DNA of 15,065 nt from Betaproteobacteria bacterium (GTDB lineage: Bacteria; Pseudomonadota; Gammaproteobacteria; Burkholderiales; SG8-39), in contig VBCJ01000097.1 in NCBI GenBank assembly GCA_005884335.1, positions 1 through 15,065 of the forward strand, read 5' to 3'. Positions within the stretch are counted from its first letter, which is position 1; every line of letters begins with the position of its first letter. The notes beneath the pieces are model-generated. The model searched no databases. It saw only the letters and a program-made list of their open reading frames with translations, and had not been told where the DNA came from. Shown here in pieces: positions 8,490-15,065 of this stretch. Position numbers and translations under genes: made by a program.

Positions 8490-8505
8490 GGGCACGAGAA
8501 ATGCC
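8490..8505 (+). promoter_or_regulatory. Sigma54 (RpoN) promoter for the oxidase cassette
   Basis: GGGCACGAGAAATGCC matches the sigma54 consensus TGGCACG-N4-TTGCW, with the essential GG (8491-8492) and GC (8503-8504) at the exact required spacing. It fully matches GGCACG in the -24 element and has TGC in the -12 element. Transcription would start near 8516. It lies directly downstream of a sigma54-activator gene, which strengthens the call. A second, weaker candidate (8613-8628) keeps the GG/GC spacing but matches less well. Confidence 0.65.
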
Positions 8506-8693
8506 ATTTGCCTCTCGTAGTTGCTCCCGTATTTCTCGGAGAAGCAGAAGAAAAAGTTAGGTACCGTGCGCGCTATCTAGCGATGCACAGGTCCGGCGTC
8601 CGGAAGTTTCTGTGGCTTCCGTTGAGCGTGCTTCTCTTCTTTCCTCAGGCCGCACGAGCGCTATGGCGTCATCGCCTACGTTATCTGGCAATC

Positions 8694-8700
8694 AAAGGAG
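8694..8700 (+). promoter_or_regulatory. Strong ribosome binding site of the first oxidase
   Basis: AAAGGAG lies 6 bases before the ATG at 8707 and fixes the start of the oxidase. This start gives the N-terminal segment that precedes the twin-arginine motif. Confidence 0.75.
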
Positions 8701-8706
8701 AAGTTA

Positions 8707-10890
<2,184 letters not shown>

Positions 10891-10931
10891 CGGGATTTTT
10901 GCGAAGGTGAACGATCGAGAAGGAACGAATC

Positions 10932-11453
10932 ATGAAGATACGTCGATTGCCAGTGGGTGCTGTCGCGCTTTCGCTTTTCGCCGTGGTTCTGTCGGGGCTC
11001 CTCTGGTGGGCAGGCACGCCCGCCCGCGCGGCTTTTGCTCCGACGGTCGCTCTCATCCCGGTGTCGGGCATAGTGACCGGGCAGCCGGAAAGCGTAAAGT
11101 TCTCGGGTCAGGCGCAGGTCTCGAGCGAGCTGGTGCTGGATACCAGCAAATTCAATCTTCCACCGGCCGTTATCCTGACCGTCGACTTGTCCGGCGTGTC
11201 GGGCACCGGGTCGTCGAGCGGGGCGAGGTATACCGCCGGGGGAAACGGAACCAGCGCGTACAGGCAGCTCTTCAGCACCGATACGGTCGAAATCACTTTC
11301 CCGTTCACCCGGGGCACGATGATGAGCGTGTCTTCGACAGGCATGTCTTCGCTGCGCTCGGGGGTCGTGACCTTCGCGCTGAGCTTCGACACGAATACCG
11401 GAGCGATCACGAGCGGAACGGCCAATATCGCGGGTCCAGCCTTCCCGTACTGA
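10932..11453 (+). CDS. Secreted protein of unknown function
   Basis: I do not recognise this 173-residue protein. It has a clear signal peptide with a hydrophobic core (residues about 7-28) and a likely cleavage site after Ala-Arg-Ala at 31-33. The mature part of about 140 residues is rich in Ser, Thr, Gly and Val, with alternating patterns typical of beta sheet (VEITFPFTRG, VVTFALSFDTNTG). It has no cysteine or histidine in the mature region, so it is unlikely to bind copper or heme by itself. A Shine-Dalgarno AAGGA (10920-10924) sits 7 bases before the ATG. It lies 41 bases after the first oxidase and 13 bases before the SCO gene start, so it is probably cotranscribed and may be an oxidase partner or surface protein. 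Confidence 0.75.
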   Translation: MKIRRLPVGAVALSLFAVVLSGLLWWAGTPARAAFAPTVALIPVSGIVTGQPESVKFSGQAQVSSELVLDTSKFNLPPAVILTVDLSGVSGTGSSSGARYTAGGNGTSAYRQLFSTDTVEITFPFTRGTMMSVSSTGMSSLRSGVVTFALSFDTNTGAITSGTANIAGPAFPY

Positions 11454-11466
11454 GGCGTTGAATACC

Positions 11467-12387
11467 ATGCGAGGCGGTTACCGAGAAAGCATCACGGCGG
11501 CGTTGCTCGCCAGTGCGATGATCTCTTTGCATACAGGCCCTGCGTTTGCAGCCAATCGCTGGGGCGCGGACTATTTTCCGAACGTCCCGTTGACCACTCA
11601 GGACGGCGCTACCGTTCGTCTCTACGACGATCTGCTCAAGGGCAGGTCGGTTGCGATCAACGTCATGTACACGAGTTGCAAGGACGAGTGCCCGCTCGAG
11701 ACCGCGCGGCTCGCGCAGTTGCAGCGCCTTCTCGGCGAGCGCATGGGAAAGGACATCTTCTTCTACTCGATCACCATCGATCCCAAGCGGGACACGCCCA
11801 AGGTGCTCAAGGCTTACGCGGAGAAGTACGGCGTCGGGCCGGGGTGGCTGTTCCTCACCGGCAACGAGGAAGACATCAAGCTCGCGACCAAGAAGCTGGG
11901 GCTATCCCGGGTGCGCGACTCGGCCAGCAAAGACGGCCACAGCGCCAGCCTTATGGTCGGCAATGAACCAGCGGGACTGTGGATGCGCAACTCCGCCGTG
12001 GACAACCCGCAGTTCCTCGCCACGACGATAGCGAATTTTCTGGGTTGGAAGAATGAGGCGCCGCGGAAGAGCTATGCGGAGGCGCGTCCGCTCGTGCTCG
12101 ACAAGGGAGAATACTTCTTTCAAAGCCAGTGCAGCGTCTGCCACAGCATCGGGCAAGGCGACAAGATGGGACCGGACCTCGCGGGTGTGACCGCACGGCG
12201 GGATCGCGCCTGGCTCGCCCGTTACATCATGATGCCGGACAAGCTGCTCGCCGAAGGCGATCCGATCGCCATCGCCCTCTTCGAAAAATACCAGTACGCC
12301 CGCATGCCCAACCTGCGTCTCAGCTCGGACGAAGTGGCCGCCGTGCTTTCGTACGTGGAGGGGCGGGGCGACGCTCGTGGGAGATAA
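11467..12387 (+). CDS. SCO-family copper protein fused to cytochrome c domain
   Basis: This 306-residue exported protein has a signal peptide (hydrophobic core about residues 10-29, PAFA end). A thioredoxin-fold SCO domain follows (about 35-195) with the copper-binding CKDEC (Cys71, Cys75) and the partner histidine His158 (DGHSASL). A class I cytochrome c domain is fused behind it (about 210-300) with CSVCH (222-226) and probable axial Met280 (RMPNL). SCO proteins deliver copper to, or reduce, the CuA site of cytochrome oxidase; here the neighbours suggest service to the multicopper oxidases. The heme domain could relay electrons. I chose ATG 11467, preceded by GAGGCG; an in-frame TTG at 11458 is an alternative that would add three residues. 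Confidence 0.92.
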   Translation: MRGGYRESITAALLASAMISLHTGPAFAANRWGADYFPNVPLTTQDGATVRLYDDLLKGRSVAINVMYTSCKDECPLETARLAQLQRLLGERMGKDIFFYSITIDPKRDTPKVLKAYAEKYGVGPGWLFLTGNEEDIKLATKKLGLSRVRDSASKDGHSASLMVGNEPAGLWMRNSAVDNPQFLATTIANFLGWKNEAPRKSYAEARPLVLDKGEYFFQSQCSVCHSIGQGDKMGPDLAGVTARRDRAWLARYIMMPDKLLAEGDPIAIALFEKYQYARMPNLRLSSDEVAAVLSYVEGRGDARGR

Positions 12388-12420
12388 CTTCGATTCGCCG
12401 GAGTGAAGAGGAGAACCTAA

Positions 12421-14328
12421 ATGCACTTGCTCAAATATCGTCTGACCAAGCGTCAATTGGATGTGCTGAAAAATCGGAAGGAGCTGATCAAGGCCGGCAT
12501 CAGCCGGCGCGATCTGCTCAAGCTCGGGCTCATGACGAGCGCGGGCGTTCTCGTCGACGGCCTCAGCGTGAGCCGCGCTTTTGGTCAAACTACTCCAACG
12601 ACTATTGACGCGACAGGAACTATAACGGGAGTGGCCAGAAGTTCGAGTCAATCCTGCGGCTCCCGCGGATCCAGTCTTTGCGTGGTCAGCCCGCCCATTC
12701 AGCCGTTTCTGGATTTGCTGCCGACGCCGCGCGACGGGACCTGGAGGATCCAGACACCGACCGCGCTGAGCCCGGCGCCGACGGTGGCGCCGAACACGGG
12801 CGCGGGCGAAGGCCGTACCATCGCTCATCAGGCGTTCACCGAGTTTCCGCCGCAGAAGTTCTACGGTGTCACGCAAAAGGCGGGGGCGCTCAGCATCACT
12901 TCCGATCCGACCATCGATCCGCAGAACCTGTGGGGCTTCGCGATCGGCACGCCCGAGCAGAACAATCCGATCAACGTGCCGGGACCGCTGTACGTCGAGC
13001 ATTACAACGTGCCTATCCTGGTGCGCAACTACAACCGGCTGCCGCCGGAAGGACAGAACGGCGGGTTCGGGAAACCCTCGGTGACGACGCACCTGCACAA
13101 CGGCCACACGCCCTCGGAGAGCGACGGCAATCCCTGCAACTACTTCGAGATCGGCCAGTTCTACGACCAGCACTACCCGAACGTCTACGCCGGGATCAAC
13201 TCCACGCATCCGGGCACGGGCGACATCCGGGAGGCTCTGCATACGCTCTGGTATCACGATCACCGCGTCGATTTCACCGCCCAGAACACCTATAAGGGCC
13301 TGGCGGGGATGTATCTGCTCTTCAACGATAAGGATACCGGCGACGAGTTGACGGGGTTCCATCTGCCGAGCTTCCCGCAGTTCGATATCCCGATGGTGTT
13401 CAACGACAAGGTGATCGATCCCAGCACCGGCCAGCTCTTCTTCGATCTGTTCAACCTGGACGGCATCCTGGGCGACCGGTTCCTGGTAAACGGCAAGGTG
13501 CAGCCGGTGCTGCACGTCAGCCCGCGCCGCTACCGCTTCCGCTGGCTGAACACGGGGCCGTCACGGTTCTATCAGTTCTTCCTGACCGATCTGACCAACT
13601 TGGGCGCGAACAACACGTTCTGGCAGATCTCGACCGACGGCAATCTCACGGACCGGCCGTATCAGGTCTCGAGCTCACGCGTCAGCGTTTCGGAGCGCGT
13701 GGACGTGATCGTCGATTTCACCGGGAAGGCGGGGAAGACGTTCTACATCGAGAACCGGCTGATACAGAACGACGGACAGGGGCCGAGCGGCGGGCTCTTT
13801 GCAGCGGGGCAGGGCGATCTGATCTTGAAGATCGTCGTAGACGGTCCGGTGGTGAACGACAACAGCCAGAATCCGGCCACCATCAAAGCGTTCTACGGTT
13901 TCCCGAACACGACCGATCCGGTGCGGGCCGAGCGCACCTTCGTTTTCCAGAACCGGGGCGACTGGGAGATCAACGGGAAGATCTTCGCCTGCGACGACAT
14001 CCGCTTCCAGGTCCTGAAGAATTCCAACGAGCGGTGGACGATACAGAACGAGGGCTCGAGCTGGCACCATCCGGTCCATATCCACTTCGAGGAATTCCAG
14101 ACGCTGTCGATCAACGGCAGGGCGCCCGCCACCTCTCCGCTCGTCCAGAAAGGCCGCAAGGACGTGGCGAGGCTCGAGTCGAACGATACGCACGTGGTTT
14201 ACTTCCGATTCCGCGACTTCCACGGCAGATATCCGATCCACTGCCACAACGTCGTGCACGAGGACCACGCCATGATGGCGCACTGGGAGATCGTCGATAC
14301 CGGCGGCGACACCAACCCGCGCCCGTAG
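12421..14328 (+). CDS. Tat-exported multicopper oxidase (second copy, CotA-like)
   Basis: This 635-residue three-domain oxidase is paralogous to the one at 8707. Copper motifs are complete: HLH (224-226), WYHDH (277-281), HPVHIH (550-555) and HCH...H....M (His607, Cys608, His609, His613, Met618). The context of the motifs (HNGHTPSESDG, WYHDH followed by NTYKGLAGMY) resembles CotA laccase and bilirubin oxidases. The Tat motif ISRRDLLKLG (Arg29-Arg30) follows a 28-residue charged n-region like that of the first oxidase. Three further cysteines (79, 87, 239) could form structural disulfides. The start is set by AAGAGGAGA (12406-12414). It lies 33 bases after the SCO-cytochrome gene, so cotranscription is likely. 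Substrate cannot be assigned from sequence. Confidence 0.9.
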   Translation: MHLLKYRLTKRQLDVLKNRKELIKAGISRRDLLKLGLMTSAGVLVDGLSVSRAFGQTTPTTIDATGTITGVARSSSQSCGSRGSSLCVVSPPIQPFLDLLPTPRDGTWRIQTPTALSPAPTVAPNTGAGEGRTIAHQAFTEFPPQKFYGVTQKAGALSITSDPTIDPQNLWGFAIGTPEQNNPINVPGPLYVEHYNVPILVRNYNRLPPEGQNGGFGKPSVTTHLHNGHTPSESDGNPCNYFEIGQFYDQHYPNVYAGINSTHPGTGDIREALHTLWYHDHRVDFTAQNTYKGLAGMYLLFNDKDTGDELTGFHLPSFPQFDIPMVFNDKVIDPSTGQLFFDLFNLDGILGDRFLVNGKVQPVLHVSPRRYRFRWLNTGPSRFYQFFLTDLTNLGANNTFWQISTDGNLTDRPYQVSSSRVSVSERVDVIVDFTGKAGKTFYIENRLIQNDGQGPSGGLFAAGQGDLILKIVVDGPVVNDNSQNPATIKAFYGFPNTTDPVRAERTFVFQNRGDWEINGKIFACDDIRFQVLKNSNERWTIQNEGSSWHHPVHIHFEEFQTLSINGRAPATSPLVQKGRKDVARLESNDTHVVYFRFRDFHGRYPIHCHNVVHEDHAMMAHWEIVDTGGDTNPRP

Positions 14329-14340
14329 CTCTGGACCGCG

Positions 14341-14373
14341 AAAGGAGGCACCATGATCAAGATGTCCAGGTGA
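14341..14373 (+). other. Strong ribosome binding site plus six-codon ORF ending in TGA
   Basis: AAAGGAGG (14341-14348) stands 4 bases before ATG 14353, which opens MIKMSR and then meets TGA at 14371-14373. The same frame continues without a stop into AWLGMAGAAAAVG and the SCO domain. If the TGA were CGA, the reading would be MSRRAWLGMAG, a standard twin-arginine signal start. This appears to be the original start of the SCO gene that follows, interrupted by a nonsense codon. Confidence 0.6.
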
Positions 14374-14385
14374 GCATGGTTGGGA

Positions 14386-15065
14386 ATGGCAGGCGCCGCG
14401 GCGGCGGTCGGGGTGGTCGGACTGCCGTCTTTGCAGCGGGAAAGCCGCGCGGCGCCATTGCCGCCGCGCGAGCTGATCCGGCGGCGGAATTTTCCCAATG
14501 TGGTACTCACCACGCACGAAGGCGAGCAGGTCCGCTTCTACGACGATCTCATCAAGGACAAGTTCGTGACCATCAACATGATGTACACGACCTGCAAGGC
14601 GACCTGCCCGCTCACCACGGCGAATCTCGTGCAGGTGCAGAAGCTGCTCGCCGACCGCGTCGGGCGCGATCTTTTCATGTACTCGATCACGCTCGACCCG
14701 AAGCAGGACACGCCCGAGGTGCTGAACGCGTACGCCAAGACGTTCGGCGTGGGGGCAGGCTGGAAGTTTCTCACCGGGAACCCGGACGATATCGAGCAGT
14801 TGCGCCGCCGCCTGGGGTTCGCGTGGGCCAACCAGGAAATGGACAGGAACAAGGACTTCCACACCGGGAACCTGCGCTACGGGAACGAGCCCCTCATGCT
14901 CTGGGGAGCCGTACCGGGCTTGGCGGAGCCGACGTGGGTCAGCGAATGCATCCTGTTCGCTGACTGGCCACAGAACCGGCAGAAGGACCGCGAGCGCATC
15001 GCGGAGGCGAAGTCCCGCAAGGCGTCGGGTGCCGAGCGTGCGGAGCCGGTGGCGCCGATAACTCA
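14386..15065 (+). CDS. SCO-family copper protein (second copy, 3' partial, signal interrupted)
   Basis: This second SCO protein runs off the window end. The thioredoxin-fold domain carries the copper-binding CKATC (codons 14593-14607) and the conserved histidine in DFHTGNL (codon 14860). It aligns by eye with the SCO domain at 11467 along its length (YDDLIKDK, MYSITLDPKQDTPEVL, GWKFLTGNPDDIE). Unlike that copy, no CxxCH is seen before the window ends. The first in-frame ATG after the stop at 14371 is 14386; a TTG at 14380 is also possible. Neither has a convincing Shine-Dalgarno, and either would give a signal peptide without its positive N-terminus. The gene is therefore either damaged, rescued by reinitiation, or affected by a one-base assembly error. 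Confidence 0.8.
   Translation, partial: MAGAAAAVGVVGLPSLQRESRAAPLPPRELIRRRNFPNVVLTTHEGEQVRFYDDLIKDKFVTINMMYTTCKATCPLTTANLVQVQKLLADRVGRDLFMYSITLDPKQDTPEVLNAYAKTFGVGAGWKFLTGNPDDIEQLRRRLGFAWANQEMDRNKDFHTGNLRYGNEPLMLWGAVPGLAEPTWVSECILFADWPQNRQKDRERIAEAKSRKASGAERAEPVAPIT

Larger units (their letters stand above)
8392..8706 (+). other. Regulatory gap between response regulator and oxidase cassette
   Basis: I see no credible gene in these 315 bases. They hold an upstream dyad, a sigma54 promoter, a roughly 190-base 5' leader and a strong ribosome binding site. Two similar palindromes, TTCTGAGAA (8418-8426) and TTCTCGGAGAA (8533-8543), flank the promoter. No intrinsic terminator after the regulator gene was seen. 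Confidence 0.6.

Noticed and set aside
11902..13515. 537-codon minus-strand ORF
   Set aside because: It runs opposite the SCO-cytochrome gene and the second oxidase, both with intact catalytic motifs, and crosses their intergenic gap. It is a GC-rich shadow frame.

Overview
The window reads as chromosomal DNA of a high-GC betaproteobacterium. The evidence is the order petB-petC-sspA-sspB, the PVWY-type Qo motif in cytochrome b, and a cohesin-bearing secretion or pilus protein of a kind I associate with this class. All genes I can support lie on the + strand. No insertion sequence, CRISPR array or rRNA was seen.

Layout. (1) Positions 1-2072 hold the 3' part of petB and all of petC, the cytochrome b and c1 subunits of the bc1 complex. 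A possible intrinsic terminator follows. (2) Positions 2161-3229 hold sspA and sspB, which encode an RNA polymerase-associated protein and a ClpXP adaptor. (3) A tRNA-Thr(TGT) lies at 3333-3405. (4) Positions 3487-4536 encode an inner-membrane-anchored protein joining a PilP/GspC-like domain to a C-terminal cohesin domain. (5) A 387-bp gap holds a candidate promoter, repeated TTSAATCGT motifs and a 28-codon ORF. (6) Positions 4924-8391 hold a two-component system. Its histidine kinase is split by a frame change at 6304-6313, where the second half of its PAS domain is missing. The partner is an NtrC-type sigma54 activator with an unusual GAFTSA loop. (7) A 315-bp leader region contains a good sigma54 promoter and an upstream dyad. 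(8) From 8707 to the window end there is a tandem cassette: Tat-exported multicopper oxidase, small secreted protein of unknown function, SCO-cytochrome c fusion, second Tat-exported multicopper oxidase, second SCO protein (runs off the end). The signal region of the last gene carries an in-frame TGA exactly where the second arginine of a twin-arginine motif would be.

How the parts may work together (inference). A membrane kinase senses a periplasmic or redox cue and phosphorylates the NtrC-type regulator. The regulator then switches on the sigma54 promoter at 8490-8505, which drives the oxidase cassette. The SCO proteins would deliver copper to the oxidases or relay electrons, and the c-type heme domain could link the oxidases to the respiratory chain. 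The plan resembles the sigma54/two-component control of Mn(II)-oxidising multicopper oxidases known in Pseudomonas putida (MnxS/MnxR), but the substrate here cannot be read from sequence. Three sites (kinase PAS domain, SCO signal peptide, cohesin fusion) look like lesions or deletion scars. Either this locus is decaying or the assembly has local errors, and read-level checking would tell which.
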